NCBI GenBank assembly: GCA_947169185.1
Contig: CAMVOS010000023.1
Span: forward strand, 1 to 40,719
Direction: 5' to 3'
DNA length: 40,719 nucleotides
Source of the DNA: an uncultured Prevotella sp.
Lineage (GTDB): Bacteria; Bacteroidota; Bacteroidia; Bacteroidales; Bacteroidaceae
The position numbers and the translations under genes were made by a program. The notes beneath the pieces were generated by a model, which ran no database searches, was not told the DNA's origin, and worked only from the letters and a program-made list of their open reading frames with translations. Of the stretch, positions 21,530-31,416 are shown piece after piece (positions within the stretch are counted from its first letter, which is position 1; every line of letters starts with the position of its first letter).

Positions 21530-22949
21530 GCTTATTGACAGTCTTTAAAACATCCTCGTTGATAGTAAAAGGATACTTCTTGCGCAAATCAGCAACCCAG
21601 AAACGTTCCATCTCGTCTTGCAAATCAGTTGTCACCTGACCACGCACATCGTTATAATCCTCTGGTTTTTTGAGCATCTTACCATAGACAGCATCAATAG
21701 GATAGCCTTTTACGCTATCCACCTTGGCATCAGTAACTTTAAAGCATTCACGGTCAATCAAGGCATTATCACCTTTTTTAAAGAGTCCCTTCTCAGCACG
21801 GATACGAATGATAGAATCGCCATTGAAGGTGGACCGAAGAGCCTCATTCCAATCCTCAAATTTCAGTTTCTTCACACACTTGGCGACAGCCTTCACGTCA
21901 CTCTGTTGCTTGACATGATAGGCCATACCCTTAAAGCGAGGCTCATCCCACTGATACCTCTTCTTATTATTCTTAAAGAAGAGCGCCAGCGTCTCCTCGT
22001 CCTTGGCTGCCTTCTCCCAAATAGTACGGTTGCTGATTTCGTAGAGCAACAAGCCATCATGATACTCTTTGATAAGATAACGCATCTCAAGATCAACCGC
22101 AGACAATGAATCAACGCGTTTCTCAATCAACATTTCGCGCGTTTCCACATTATCAGAAGCCTTCACCATTGCGTCTAACTTACGATCGACAATGGTATTG
22201 CGAATACCACGTTGTTCCAAATACTTCAAAATATTATCGCGATGGAAATCAAACGGTTCAAACTGCTTGCGTTCCTTCATCAGGATAATATGCCAGCCAT
22301 AAGGAGACAGGAAAGGTTTACTCATCTGACCTGGCTGCAATGCAAAAGCAGCATCCTCAAACTCCTTAACCATCTGATGACGGCTGAACCAGCCCAACAT
22401 ACCACCACGTCTGGCAGAGCCCGGATCCTGAGAAACTTGCTTTGCTAAAGCTTCAAAATCAGCACCTGCTAACAAGGCTGTATATACGGAATCAATACGA
22501 CGCTTAGCATCTTTCTGTTGTTCGTCAGTAGCCTTCTGAGGGGTCAATATCAGAATATGTGCAGCACTCACCAGTCCATCGGGACCTATCTGTTCGAGCG
22601 TCTGGTCATAGACCTTATGAGCCTCTTCCAACATGTCGGCATCAGTAACAAAGGTCGGCAAAACTTGCTGGTCACGGTACTGAGCAAATTCCTGACGGAA
22701 AGCCTCTGTCGTATCAAGACGAGCATCCAGAGCCGCCTGTACCTTTAATTTATAATTGATAAAAAGATCGACATACTCTTCAACGGACTTTTTATCAATG
22801 ACGCCATCAGTATTATTTTTATTGTAAGAATACTCAAACTCTGAGCGTGGCACGTCGACACCAGCAACAGTCATTATAATGGGATCGGCCTTCTGCGCAT
22901 GGGCGGCTGTTACCGCTAGCAACAGCATGCTAAACAGTTTTCTTTTCAT
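21522..22949 (-). CDS. Parvulin-type periplasmic peptidyl-prolyl isomerase
   Basis: The 475-residue precursor begins with a signal peptide (MKRKLFSMLLLAVTAAHA). The helical N-terminal part includes YSYNKNNTDGVIDKKSVEEYVDLFINYKLKV, typical of SurA/PpiD-like Bacteroidetes foldases. One clear parvulin domain lies at about 125-235 (AAHILIL, FEALAKQVSQDPGSARRGGMLGWFS, GWHIILM). The C-terminal 240 residues hold another PPIase-like helical and strand segment without clear catalytic residues. The start is 2 bp after the guaB stop, and the 3' end overlaps the next foldase by 8 bp. It should act in the periplasm on outer-membrane proteins. Confidence 0.87.
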   Translation of the reverse strand: MKRKLFSMLLLAVTAAHAQKADPIIMTVAGVDVPRSEFEYSYNKNNTDGVIDKKSVEEYVDLFINYKLKVQAALDARLDTTEAFRQEFAQYRDQQVLPTFVTDADMLEEAHKVYDQTLEQIGPDGLVSAAHILILTPQKATDEQQKDAKRRIDSVYTALLAGADFEALAKQVSQDPGSARRGGMLGWFSRHQMVKEFEDAAFALQPGQMSKPFLSPYGWHIILMKERKQFEPFDFHRDNILKYLEQRGIRNTIVDRKLDAMVKASDNVETREMLIEKRVDSLSAVDLEMRYLIKEYHDGLLLYEISNRTIWEKAAKDEETLALFFKNNKKRYQWDEPRFKGMAYHVKQQSDVKAVAKCVKKLKFEDWNEALRSTFNGDSIIRIRAEKGLFKKGDNALIDRECFKVTDAKVDSVKGYPIDAVYGKMLKKPEDYNDVRGQVTTDLQDEMERFWVADLRKKYPFTINEDVLKTVNKHE

Positions 22950-22951
22950 AA

Positions 22952-24433
22952 TTAATCGTTTGGTCTAGAATAGTTCGGAGCCTCACTGGTAATTGTGATG
23001 TCGTGAGGATGACTCTCGTTAACACCGGCATTGGTGATACGTGTGAATTTCGCATCGTGCAGACGTTCAATGGTAGAAGCGCCACAGTAGCCCATGCCAG
23101 AGCGCAGACCACCTACCATCTGATAGATAACCTCCTGTACGGTACCTTTATAAGGCACACGACCTGCAATACCTTCTGGTACCAGTTTCTTCACATCCTT
23201 GGTATCAGCCTGGAAATAGCGATCCTTAGAACCATGTTCCATAGCCTCCAAAGAACCCATACCACGATAAGACTTGAATTTACGTCCGTTATAGATAATG
23301 GTATCACCAGGACTCTCCTCTGTACCTGCTACCAATGAACCAATCATCACGCAAGAGCCACCAGCGGCCAGGGCCTTGACGATGTCACCAGAATAACGCA
23401 AGCCACCATCAGCAATCAGTGGCACATCGGTACCCTTCAAGGCGCTATAGACATCATAAACGGCACTCAGCTGAGGAACGCCAACACCAGCAACGACACG
23501 GGTGGTACAAATAGAACCAGGGCCAATACCAACCTTGACGGCATCAGCACCATTGTCTACCAACATCTTAGCGGCAGCACCAGTCGCGATATTGCCCACC
23601 ACGATATCAATATCTGGGAACGACAGCTTGGCTTCGCGAAGCTTGTCGACAACCCCCTTGGAATGACCGTGGGCAGTATCAATGACGATGGCATCGGCAC
23701 CAGCATTTACAAGAGCCTGCATACGTTCCAACGTATCGAATGTCACACCGACACCTGCAGCAACACGCAGACGGCCCTTGTCATCCTTACATGCCATAGG
23801 CTTATCCTTCGCCTTGGTGATATCTTTATAAGTAATTAGACCTATCAGATGGTTGTCCTTATCGACAACTGGCAGTTTCTCTATTTTGTTCTCCTGCAGA
23901 ATCTGAGCAGCAGCAGTCAGATCCGTCTGCTGGTGAGTGGTCACCAAATTCTCCTTCGACATAATCTCCTCGACGGGACGATCCAGACGACGCTCGAAAC
24001 GCAGGTCACGATTAGTAACGATACCAACAAGATGCTTCTCGGCATCCACCACAGGGATACCACCAATATGATATTCTGCCATGATGTCAAGAGCCTGAGC
24101 AACCGTACTGCCCAAAGGAATAGTGATAGGATCGTAAATCATTCCGTTCTCGGCACGCTTCACGATAGCCACCTCACGCGCTTGATTCTCTATCGACATG
24201 TTCTTATGAATAACACCGATACCGCCTTCACGAGCAATGGCAATAGCCATCTGGCTTTCTGTAACAGTATCCATCGCTGCTGTCACAAAAGGCACATTCA
24301 ACTCGATATGACGAGAGAAACGGGTTTTCAACTCTACCGTCTTGGGCAGCACTTCGGAATAAGCTGGAATCAACAGGACGTCGTCAAAGGTCAGGCCGTC
24401 CATCACAATCTTGTCTGCAATAAATGATGACAT
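22952..24433 (-). CDS. guaB: Inosine-5'-monophosphate dehydrogenase
   Basis: GuaB oxidises IMP to XMP with NAD+, the committed step to GMP. The 493-residue length is standard. The TIM-barrel core begins [21 protein letters not shown]-domain pair is inserted at about 95-205 ([18 protein letters not shown]), and GPGSICTTR carries catalytic Cys309. The mobile flap region contains [10 protein letters not shown]. Its own TAATTTTG promoter lies 30 bp upstream. It is first in the run guaB-PPIase-surA-ostA-mutL with spacings of 2, -8, 37 and -8 bp. GMP synthesis is a known target of (p)ppGpp in many bacteria, relevant to the alarmone genes at 36-41 kb, but no link is shown here. Confidence 0.97.
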   Translation of the reverse strand: MSSFIADKIVMDGLTFDDVLLIPAYSEVLPKTVELKTRFSRHIELNVPFVTAAMDTVTESQMAIAIAREGGIGVIHKNMSIENQAREVAIVKRAENGMIYDPITIPLGSTVAQALDIMAEYHIGGIPVVDAEKHLVGIVTNRDLRFERRLDRPVEEIMSKENLVTTHQQTDLTAAAQILQENKIEKLPVVDKDNHLIGLITYKDITKAKDKPMACKDDKGRLRVAAGVGVTFDTLERMQALVNAGADAIVIDTAHGHSKGVVDKLREAKLSFPDIDIVVGNIATGAAAKMLVDNGADAVKVGIGPGSICTTRVVAGVGVPQLSAVYDVYSALKGTDVPLIADGGLRYSGDIVKALAAGGSCVMIGSLVAGTEESPGDTIIYNGRKFKSYRGMGSLEAMEHGSKDRYFQADTKDVKKLVPEGIAGRVPYKGTVQEVIYQMVGGLRSGMGYCGASTIERLHDAKFTRITNAGVNESHPHDITITSEAPNYSRPND

Positions 24434-24462
24434 ATAAATACTCCTTTAAATTTTATTGCGTG

Positions 24463-24470
24463 CAAAATTA
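24463..24470 (-). promoter_or_regulatory. guaB operon promoter, -7 element TAATTTTG
   Basis: TAATTTTGCACGC on the minus strand matches TAnnTTTG and lies 30 bp upstream of the guaB ATG. Confidence 0.65.
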
Positions 24471-24518
24471 CTCATTTTTTCTGAGACAGCAAGCATTTTC
24501 TCCTATTATTAATAGGAT

Positions 24519-25565
24519 TTAACGTAGTGTCAACACGACACGCCCTACTTTATCGGTTGCCACCACAGCAGTCATCTTACCTTGACGCCACGTCTTCTGG
24601 TCGTCAGAAAGAAAACCGTAAGTCTTCAAATCCTTACAAACAGCAGCAACATCATCGGTCGCTGTCAGCGTGATAACAGTAACAGTCTGTTTACGGCGTG
24701 TTAACGATGCCGTTGACTGATAGCCATCCATCGCAAAGGTAGCAGGGACGACTTTTGCAGTAGCCTTCCCTAGCGTATAATCATAGCTCTTCAATGTAGC
24801 CTGAGCGCCCTTGACGGTACGGTTCTGGAACAGAAGGACACCCAAACCAACCAAATCGGTATGATTACAGGCCGCTGCCAGTCCATTTTCTATCTTTCGA
24901 GGAGTTGCCTCATACTCCTTCTCCTCCATTTCAGAGTATGCCATCTTATAGGCCTTGGCATCGTCTAACGCAAAACCCAAAGAATAACTACTTGTCAGGG
25001 AGCCACGCTCGTAATGCAGGTTTACCGTACCTAATCGAGTCTGGATGGTGTAGGCCTCGCCTTGATTATCCACATATCCCATACCATAGACTTTTTGCAG
25101 TTCCTGTTTGACCTGCAGGAAACGGGCTTTGACATCCTTTTCAGAATTGTAGATGGTCTCGTCAGTCACATCGACAGCATATACACGGTCTGTCTGGTCG
25201 GACACAGCTAGCGATACTGTAGCACGTGCACCATATACCTCACCATCGTAGATATATGACTTTGCCGTCTGTTTACCCTCAGCCTTGCGTTCAGCAAAGC
25301 CTTTCTCCAACAACAACTTTTCGAAACGGGCACCCTTAATACCAAGGGGGATCCCCATGAAAGCATTGCGGTTATTCGTATTATCATCCAAAGTAGCGAT
25401 GTCAGCCATCGCCGTTTGGACAGCATCATCAATACCATCAGTCTTCGGGGAGGCCAGTTTCTCTGTCTTGGCCTTCTTTTTCTTAAACAGTTTCTTCAAA
25501 AACTGTGCGTCAGCAGGCTGGCACACCAATGCCACCGCCAACAATGCAAAAACAATCTTTTTCAC
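24519..25565 (-). CDS. Secreted protein of unknown function
   Basis: The start chosen is GTG at 25563-25565, giving a 348-residue precursor with a clean signal peptide (MKKIVFALLAVALVCQPADA). An earlier TTG at 25601 would put repeat-encoded residues in front of it and is rejected. After a Lys-rich stretch (FLKKLFKKKKAKTEK), three or more similar modules follow, starting with FMGIPLGIKGARFEKLLLEKG. They look like a repeated alpha/beta fold with YAVDVTDETIY and VITLTATDDV strands. No family was recognised. It lies downstream of recQ across a heptamer array and may be read from the same transcript. Confidence 0.7.
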   Translation of the reverse strand: MKKIVFALLAVALVCQPADAQFLKKLFKKKKAKTEKLASPKTDGIDDAVQTAMADIATLDDNTNNRNAFMGIPLGIKGARFEKLLLEKGFAERKAEGKQTAKSYIYDGEVYGARATVSLAVSDQTDRVYAVDVTDETIYNSEKDVKARFLQVKQELQKVYGMGYVDNQGEAYTIQTRLGTVNLHYERGSLTSSYSLGFALDDAKAYKMAYSEMEEKEYEATPRKIENGLAAACNHTDLVGLGVLLFQNRTVKGAQATLKSYDYTLGKATAKVVPATFAMDGYQSTASLTRRKQTVTVITLTATDDVAAVCKDLKTYGFLSDDQKTWRQGKMTAVVATDKVGRVVLTLR

Positions 25566-25582
25566 CTTAGCAAATAAATATT

Positions 25583-25610
25583 CTCTAAACTCTAAACACA
25601 AAACTCCAAA
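25583..25610. repeat. Heptamer array (CTCTAAA-like x4) at the recQ 3' end
   Basis: Units CTCTAAA, CTCTAAA, CACAAAA and CTCCAAA make up most of the spacer and end exactly at the recQ stop codon. Confidence 0.75.
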
Positions 25611-27797
25611 CTAATTGGCCATATCAGATATGAACTTGATACGCACCAGACGAATTTCATCCTCCGAGCATTCCTGACCTAGTTCATTGATAGCATCTTC
25701 CAATGAGTCTGACTCACTCTCTGCGAAATAGTCATAGATATCATCGACATGGTCTTCATCCATCACTTCCTCCAGGAAATAATCGATATTCAACTTAGTA
25801 CCGCTGTATACGATAGCCTCCACCTCATCAAGAAGTTCCTCGAAATCTAATCCTTGAGCGGTAGCAATATCGTCGAGGGCTATCTGTCGGTCAATAGCCT
25901 GGATAATCTTAACTTTCAGCAGTGACTTCTTAGCCACTGTACGCACTCGCAAATCAGAGTGGCGCTCAATCTCATTTTCTTCGCAATAGCTCTTGATTAG
26001 GTCCACAAACTCCTTGGCATAAGGCTGTTTGACCTTACCCTCACCAACACCTTGAATATTTTTCAGTTCCTCCAAAGTTATAGGATAGTCGGTGGCCATC
26101 TGCTCAATGCTGACATCCTGGAAGATGACATAGGGTGGACGTTCTAAACGTCTTGACACCTTCTTGCGCAAATCACGCAACATGGCGCTCAACGTTGGAT
26201 CTAGTGCACTTGTTCCTCCCTCAGCATCAGAAGACACCAATTCGTAATCCTCACTGAACTCGTTATCCTCCACAATCATGAAGGACTCTGGCTTCTTAAT
26301 GAACTTCTTGCCTGCAGACGTCAGCTTCAGCAGACCGTAGTTCTCTACATCCTTCTTCAAGTAGCCTGCTATCAGGGCCTGACGGATAACGGGATTCCAA
26401 TGTTTCTCCTCCATTTCATCACCAGCACCGAACAATTCGTGATTCTGATGTTTATGGGCTATTATCTCCTCAGTCTCACGCCCAACAAGGAAATCGATGA
26501 TGTGATCAGCACGGAAGTTTTCCTTCAGGGCCTGGACGGTCTTCAGCACCAGAACTAACTGCTCCTGTGCCTCTATCTTGGTCTTTGGATGCAGGCAGTT
26601 GTCACAGTTATGACAGTTTTCCTGCGTATATTCCTCACCAAAATAGTGCATCAGCATTTTACGACGGCAGACGCTGGTCTCAGCATACGCCGCAGTCTCT
26701 GCCAACAGCTGACGCCCAATGTCCTGCTCAGCGACAGGCTTGCCCTCCATGAACTTGTCGAGCTTCTGCAAGTCCTTATGGGCATAGAAGGTGATACACA
26801 TACCCTCACCACCGTCACGACCGGCACGACCCGTTTCCTGATAGTAGCCTTCCAACGACTTAGGAATATCATAGTGAATGACAAAACGTACATCCGGCTT
26901 GTCAATACCCATACCAAAGGCAATAGTAGCCACAATGACATCGATACGTTCCATCAGGAAGTCGTCCTGTGTTTGTGAACGAAGAGACGATTCCAAGCCA
27001 GCATGGTATGCAGCAGCCTTGATATCGTTAGCTTTCAGGATCTCAGCCAATTCTTCAACTTTCTTTCTGGAGAGGCAATAGATGATACCACTCTTACCTG
27101 GATGTTGTTTGATGAATTTGATAATATCCTTATCCACATCCATCGTCTTCGGACGTACCTCATAATAGAGGTTGGGACGGTTAAAAGAACTCTTAAACTC
27201 TTTGGCGTCCAATATGCCCAGATTCTTCTTAATATCAGTACGCACCTTATCTGTGGCCGTAGCAGTCAATGCGATAATCGGTGCCTGACCAATCTCATTA
27301 ATAATAGGACGAATACGACGGTATTCAGGACGGAAGTCATGACCCCACTCTGAAATACAGTGAGCTTCATCTATGGCATAAAAAGATATCTTTGCCTGTC
27401 TGAGGAACTCGACGTTCTCCTCTTTGGTTAGCGACTCCGGTGCCACATACAGCAACTTGGTCTTACCAGCTAGGATATCTGCCTTGACTTGATCAATGGC
27501 CGACTTATTAAGCGACGAATTCAAATAATGTGCCGTAGCCTCATCACTCATCGAACTGATGACATCTACCTGATTCTTCATCAGGGCTATCAATGGCGAG
27601 ATAACAATCGCCGTGCCTTCCATCAGCAGCGAAGGCAACTGATAACACAACGACTTACCACCACCGGTAGGCATCAGCACAAAGGTATCATTGCCATCAA
27701 GAACATTCTGGACAATGGCTTCCTGATCGCCTTTAAATTTATCAAACCCAAAATATTTCTTGAGGGCTTCAGTCAGATTTTCTTTCTTTTTTGCCAT
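25611..27797 (-). CDS. recQ: ATP-dependent DNA helicase RecQ
   Basis: RecQ is a 3'-5' helicase acting in recombination and fork repair. The start chosen is ATG at 27795-27797 (MAKKKENLTEALKKYFGFD), giving 728 residues; a longer in-frame extension lacks family similarity and overlaps clpX. Walker A MPTGGGKS is at about 42-49 and the DEAH box at 143-146, followed by the aromatic-rich loop (HCISEWGHDFRPEY). The helicase C domain contains QETGRAGRDG. The RecQ zinc-binding Cys set (CRRKMLMHYFG to CHNCDNC) and winged helix follow. An HRDC-like domain (LEELKNIQGVGEGKV) precedes a C-terminal acidic extension of about 120 residues, common in Bacteroidetes RecQ. It lies 19 bp downstream of clpX. Confidence 0.95.
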   Translation of the reverse strand: MAKKKENLTEALKKYFGFDKFKGDQEAIVQNVLDGNDTFVLMPTGGGKSLCYQLPSLLMEGTAIVISPLIALMKNQVDVISSMSDEATAHYLNSSLNKSAIDQVKADILAGKTKLLYVAPESLTKEENVEFLRQAKISFYAIDEAHCISEWGHDFRPEYRRIRPIINEIGQAPIIALTATATDKVRTDIKKNLGILDAKEFKSSFNRPNLYYEVRPKTMDVDKDIIKFIKQHPGKSGIIYCLSRKKVEELAEILKANDIKAAAYHAGLESSLRSQTQDDFLMERIDVIVATIAFGMGIDKPDVRFVIHYDIPKSLEGYYQETGRAGRDGGEGMCITFYAHKDLQKLDKFMEGKPVAEQDIGRQLLAETAAYAETSVCRRKMLMHYFGEEYTQENCHNCDNCLHPKTKIEAQEQLVLVLKTVQALKENFRADHIIDFLVGRETEEIIAHKHQNHELFGAGDEMEEKHWNPVIRQALIAGYLKKDVENYGLLKLTSAGKKFIKKPESFMIVEDNEFSEDYELVSSDAEGGTSALDPTLSAMLRDLRKKVSRRLERPPYVIFQDVSIEQMATDYPITLEELKNIQGVGEGKVKQPYAKEFVDLIKSYCEENEIERHSDLRVRTVAKKSLLKVKIIQAIDRQIALDDIATAQGLDFEELLDEVEAIVYSGTKLNIDYFLEEVMDEDHVDDIYDYFAESESDSLEDAINELGQECSEDEIRLVRIKFISDMAN

Positions 27798-27816
27798 AGA
27801 CTTGTTTGCGTAGTTT

Positions 27817-29031
27817 TTATTGTAAGTGCGACTTCTCAAGTTGCTTTTGAGCATACTCAGCAGTCACTTCAAAGGATTTCGTACGTTTAGAAGGAACCTC
27901 GAACATGGCATCCATCATGATATTCTCTACAATAGAGCGCAAGCCACGAGCTCCTAATTTATATTCCACTGCCTTATCGACAATTAATTTCAATGCATCA
28001 TCACTGAACGTCAAAGTTACTCCATCCATCTGGAACAGCTTCTCATACTGTCTGATGATAGAGTTCTTGGGCTCTGTAAGGATTCTGGTCAATGCCTTCC
28101 GATCCAACGGATTCAGGTAAGTTAGAACAGGCAGACGACCAATAAGTTCAGGAATGAGTCCAAAAGATTTCAAGTCCTGAGGCAACACATACTGCATCAG
28201 TTCATTCTTGTCTATCTTACGGACATTTTGTACAGAATTATAACCAACCGTATGCGTATTCAGTCGCTGCGCAATCTTACGTTCAATACCATCAAAAGCA
28301 CCACCACAGATAAACAGAATATTACGGGTATCTACAGCGATATATTCCTGATCAGGATGTTTACGACCACCCTTAGGCGGTACATTCACGCTTGTACCTT
28401 CTAACAATTTCAGCAGTCCTTGCTGTACGCCCTCACCACTGACATCACGGGTAATGGAGGGATTATCTGTCTTACGGGCAATCTTGTCCACCTCGTCAAT
28501 AAACACAATACCTCGCTGAGCTGCTTCTACATTATAGTCGGCTACCTGTAGCAATCGGGTCAGAATGCTCTCCACATCCTCTCCGACATAACCAGCCTCA
28601 GTAAACACCGTTGCATCAACGATGGTAAATGGCACATCCAGCAGTTTTGCGATGGTACGTGCCAACAGCGTTTTACCCGTACCTGTGGAGCCCACCATGA
28701 TAATGTTCGACTTCTCAATCTCAACGCCATCATCATCATGAGGCTGCTGCAATCGTTTGTAATGATTATAAACCGCTACAGACAGAAATCGTTTGGCATC
28801 TTCCTGTCCAATGACATACTGATCCAGATAGGCCTTAATTTCCTTGGGCTTAGGAACAGATTTCTTATTATATTTATTTGCCGCACGCTTGGCATCAGGT
28901 CCATAGCCATTAGCTGTAGCCACCTGATAGGCCTGTACAGCGCAATCCTCACAAATAGCGCTCTCCAAACCTGTTATCAGGAGTTTGACCTCACGTTCCG
29001 AGCGTCCGCAGAAATTACATCTTTTTGCCAT
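27817..29031 (-). CDS. clpX: ClpX, ATP-dependent unfoldase of ClpXP
   Basis: ClpX forms a hexamer that unfolds tagged proteins and feeds them to ClpP. The 404-residue protein has the N-terminal zinc-binding domain with Cys5, Cys8, Cys27 and Cys30. It also has Walker A GSTGTGKT (about 114-121), the pore loop GYVG, Walker [11 protein letters not shown] and the sensor and C-terminal AAA subdomain ([10 protein letters not shown]). It lies 32 bp after clpP on the same strand, the usual clpP-clpX order. The spacer is an octamer array. RecQ follows closely. Confidence 0.97.
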   Translation of the reverse strand: MAKRCNFCGRSEREVKLLITGLESAICEDCAVQAYQVATANGYGPDAKRAANKYNKKSVPKPKEIKAYLDQYVIGQEDAKRFLSVAVYNHYKRLQQPHDDDGVEIEKSNIIMVGSTGTGKTLLARTIAKLLDVPFTIVDATVFTEAGYVGEDVESILTRLLQVADYNVEAAQRGIVFIDEVDKIARKTDNPSITRDVSGEGVQQGLLKLLEGTSVNVPPKGGRKHPDQEYIAVDTRNILFICGGAFDGIERKIAQRLNTHTVGYNSVQNVRKIDKNELMQYVLPQDLKSFGLIPELIGRLPVLTYLNPLDRKALTRILTEPKNSIIRQYEKLFQMDGVTLTFSDDALKLIVDKAVEYKLGARGLRSIVENIMMDAMFEVPSKRTKSFEVTAEYAQKQLEKSHLQ

Positions 29032-29037
29032 TAATAC

Positions 29038-29069
29038 ATTTACTGATTTACTGATTGACCCATTTACTT
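29038..29069. repeat. Octamer array (ATTTACTG-like x4) between clpP and clpX
   Basis: Units ATTTACTG, ATTTACTG, ATTGACCC and ATTTACTT fill the spacer and run over the clpP stop codon. The unit is the same as in the OmpA leader at 9959-9990. Confidence 0.75.
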
Positions 29070-29735
29070 CTTCTTCAACACTTGGTCAATCATACCATAC
29101 TCTTTAGCCTCATCTGCCGTCATCCAGTAGTTGCGGTCAGAATCGTTCCATACCTTATCATACGGGGTATGAGAATGCTCAGAAATTATCGTATATAACT
29201 CCTTCTTAAACTTCATAATCTCCTTGGCCTCGATTTCAATATCAGAAGCCTGACCTTGTACACCGCCTAAAGGCTGATGAATCATCACACGACTGTGGGG
29301 CAGTGCGGAACGCTTACCCTCAGTACCTGCTACCAACAGAACAGCAGCCATCGAAGCAGCCATACCCGTACAGATGGTAGCAACATCGCTGGAGATGAAC
29401 TGCATAGTATCATAGATTCCCAAGCCAGCTGTCACGCTGCCACCAGGAGAATTCAGATAGATGCTGATATCCTTGCCGGAATCTACAGAGTCCAAATACA
29501 ACAACTGAGCTTGTAGTGTATTAGCAGTATAATCATCTATCTGCGTGCCAAGGAAGATGATACGATCCATCATCAAACGGCTGAAGACATCCATCTGAGT
29601 CACGTTCAACTGGCGTTCCTCCAAAATATACGGATTCAGATACTGAGCCTGTGCACTCATCACTTCGTCGAGTACCAGACCATTAATACCAAGATGCTTG
29701 GTAGCATATTTCCTAAAATCGTTTTTCATATTCAT
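29064..29735 (-). CDS. clpP: ClpP, proteolytic subunit of ClpXP
   Basis: ClpP is the tetradecameric serine protease chamber. The start chosen is ATG at 29733-29735 (MNMKNDF), giving 223 residues. A longer frame to 29786 would run through the promoter at 29753-29760 and the tig terminator, so it is rejected. The catalytic residues Ser128 (GMAASMAA) and His153 (MIHQPLGG) are present. An Asp near 198-200 (NDSDRNYW) completes the triad. [18 protein letters not shown] is the substrate-binding region. It has its own promoter between the tig terminator and the gene, and clpX follows. Confidence 0.97.
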   Translation of the reverse strand: MNMKNDFRKYATKHLGINGLVLDEVMSAQAQYLNPYILEERQLNVTQMDVFSRLMMDRIIFLGTQIDDYTANTLQAQLLYLDSVDSGKDISIYLNSPGGSVTAGLGIYDTMQFISSDVATICTGMAASMAAVLLVAGTEGKRSALPHSRVMIHQPLGGVQGQASDIEIEAKEIMKFKKELYTIISEHSHTPYDKVWNDSDRNYWMTADEAKEYGMIDQVLKKK

Positions 29736-29752
29736 AATTCCAAAAGTAAATA

Positions 29753-29760
29753 CAAAATTA
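29753..29760 (-). promoter_or_regulatory. clpP promoter, -7 element TAATTTTG
   Basis: TAATTTTGTATT on the minus strand matches TAnnTTTG. It lies 17 bp upstream of the chosen ATG, so the leader is only about 10 nt. Confidence 0.65.
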
Positions 29761-29763
29761 CAC

Positions 29764-29802
29764 AAAAAAGTCGGAATGCAAAACATCCCGACTCTTTTTT
29801 TT
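29764..29802 (-). terminator. Rho-independent terminator after tig
   Basis: AGTCGGAATG and CATCCCGACT form a 10-bp stem with one mismatch and a short loop. On the minus strand it is followed by six T; the other side also has a T-run, so it could work both ways. Confidence 0.85.
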
Positions 29803-29853
29803 GGTTAAATAATTATAATTGAAGGGAAGAATTGATTTCTTTCTCCCTACAGA

Positions 29854-31218
29854 TTACTTTTCTTGCAACAGTTTCTGGAAGTCCTCGAGGGTTATATCCT
29901 TCTCGTTCAACTTCACCACATTCTTCAGAGCAGCAGTCAGCTTCACGTCAACAGCACGGTCAACGAGTCCGTCTACGTTCTCGCGCTTCTTCAGCATCTC
30001 CTGAGCATAGTTCTCAAGATACTCGTCGGGGATATTCGACATGCCATACTGGGCAAACTGTGCACGGGCAGCCTCCTTGGCAGTAGCCTTCAGGTCGTCG
30101 TCCTCAATCTTGATACCCTGAGCGGCAACGAGCTGTTCCTTAATCAGGTGCCATCCCAACTCCTTGATGCTGGCCTCGAAGTTCTTCTCTACGAAGTCGG
30201 CACCCTTATCCTTGTTATTATTCAGCATAACACGCTTCAAGATAGCCTCTGGGAACTCCAGCTTACCAACCTTCTTCTCCATGTGGGCACGAACGTCCAA
30301 CAGGAACTTGTAGTCGCTATCAGCCTTGAACTGCTGAGCAATCTGGTCAGAAATCTTCTGACGGAAGTCCTTCTCGTCCTTCACGTTACCCTCGCCAAAT
30401 ACCTGGTCGAACAGTTCCTGGTTAACCTCGTGCTTCACGTAACGGCTAATCTCAGTTACCTGGAAGGTAAAGTCGCCAGTGTGCTCTGCCACCTGATCCT
30501 TCTCTATCTTCAGCAGTGAGCTTACCTCAACATCACTCTCAGGATAGGCCTTGCGAGGATTCCACGTGATGATATCGCCCAGTTTACAACCATCAAACAG
30601 CTTCTTCTGGTCGTCAACCTTCATATACTGAGGCATCAGTGAAGCGTCAGAAACGGTGATACCGTCTTCCTTGACATTACCGTCAGCATCCAACTCACGC
30701 AGGTCACCCTTCAGCATATCGCGTTGCTCAGCATCATACTGCTCAGCCTTCTCATACTGTCCGGCACGACTCTGATACATCTCAACCTGCTGGTCGATGA
30801 GTTTATCGTCAACCTTAATATTATAGTAGTCAACCTTATCCTTACCAGTCAGCTCAGCCTTGAATTCAGGAGCTACAGCGATATCAAACTTAAAGGTCAG
30901 AGCTGCGTCACCCTCGAAGTCAAGCTGCTCCTGCTGGTCGCTGGGGAGGGGTTCACCCAACATGTGGATATTATTATCCTGAATATAGCCATACAGTTTC
31001 TCACCCAACAGTTTGTTCACCACGTCAACCTTGACACTGGCACCAAACTGACGCTTAATCATGCCCATAGGAGCCTGACCAGGACGGAAACCAGGAATGT
31101 TAGCACGCTTACGATAGTCTTTCAGAGTCTTCTCGACTTCTCCTTGATAATCTTCTTTCTCCAAAGTAATGGCCATCAGACCATTGATCTTGTCAGGAGC
31201 TTCAAATGAAATATTCAT
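29854..31218 (-). CDS. tig: Trigger factor
   Basis: Trigger factor is the ribosome-bound chaperone for nascent chains. The 454-residue protein begins MNISFEAPDKINGLMAITLEK. It contains the ribosome-binding signature GFRPGQAP within ANIPGFRPGQAPMGMI at about residues 38-55. The middle region corresponds to the FKBP-like domain but is diverged, as is usual for Bacteroidetes. The helical C-terminal arms (about 255-454) form the chaperone cradle. It has its own promoter and terminator. Encoded directly ahead of clpP-clpX, the same order seen in many bacteria. Confidence 0.95.
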   Translation of the reverse strand: MNISFEAPDKINGLMAITLEKEDYQGEVEKTLKDYRKRANIPGFRPGQAPMGMIKRQFGASVKVDVVNKLLGEKLYGYIQDNNIHMLGEPLPSDQQEQLDFEGDAALTFKFDIAVAPEFKAELTGKDKVDYYNIKVDDKLIDQQVEMYQSRAGQYEKAEQYDAEQRDMLKGDLRELDADGNVKEDGITVSDASLMPQYMKVDDQKKLFDGCKLGDIITWNPRKAYPESDVEVSSLLKIEKDQVAEHTGDFTFQVTEISRYVKHEVNQELFDQVFGEGNVKDEKDFRQKISDQIAQQFKADSDYKFLLDVRAHMEKKVGKLEFPEAILKRVMLNNNKDKGADFVEKNFEASIKELGWHLIKEQLVAAQGIKIEDDDLKATAKEAARAQFAQYGMSNIPDEYLENYAQEMLKKRENVDGLVDRAVDVKLTAALKNVVKLNEKDITLEDFQKLLQEK

Positions 31219-31262
31219 CTCTTTTATACCTTATTTAATTATATATATGCGTTATGAGCGTG

Positions 31263-31294
31263 CAAAGGTACAAATAAGTGAGCAAAAAACCAAA
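31263..31294 (-). promoter_or_regulatory. tig promoter
   Basis: Minus strand: -33 TTTG at 31291-31294, 20-bp spacer, -7 TACCTTTG at 31263-31270. The spacer holds CTCACTTATT. The -33 element lies inside the perfect inverted repeat at 31285-31320. Confidence 0.7.
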
Positions 31295-31320
31295 GAAAAA
31301 TGGTTTTTTCTTTGGTTTTT
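31285..31320. repeat. Perfect 16-bp inverted repeat overlapping the tig -33 element
   Basis: AAAAACCAAAGAAAAA and TTTTTCTTTGGTTTTT are exact complements separated by 4 bp (TGGT). It could be an operator, a supercoil-sensitive cruciform, or a remnant terminator. Its position over the -33 element favours a regulatory role. Confidence 0.75.
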
Positions 31321-31370
31321 CGAGCGTAAGTACCCTTCTTGCAAAGCAAAAAGGTAGCATAAATTGAGCG

Positions 31371-31405
31371 AAAAATCGCATACGAGGTGGTAATTCATAT
31401 GCGAT
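31371..31405 (-). terminator. Rho-independent terminator after the 31417-32133 gene
   Basis: ATCGCATA and TATGCGAT form a perfect 8-bp stem; on the minus strand it is followed by TTTTT. Confidence 0.75.
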
Positions 31406-31416
31406 GATTATATTGG

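Noticed and set aside
29736..29786. Longer N-terminus for ClpP
   Set aside because: It would include the promoter and the tig terminator, and the added residues do not resemble ClpP.
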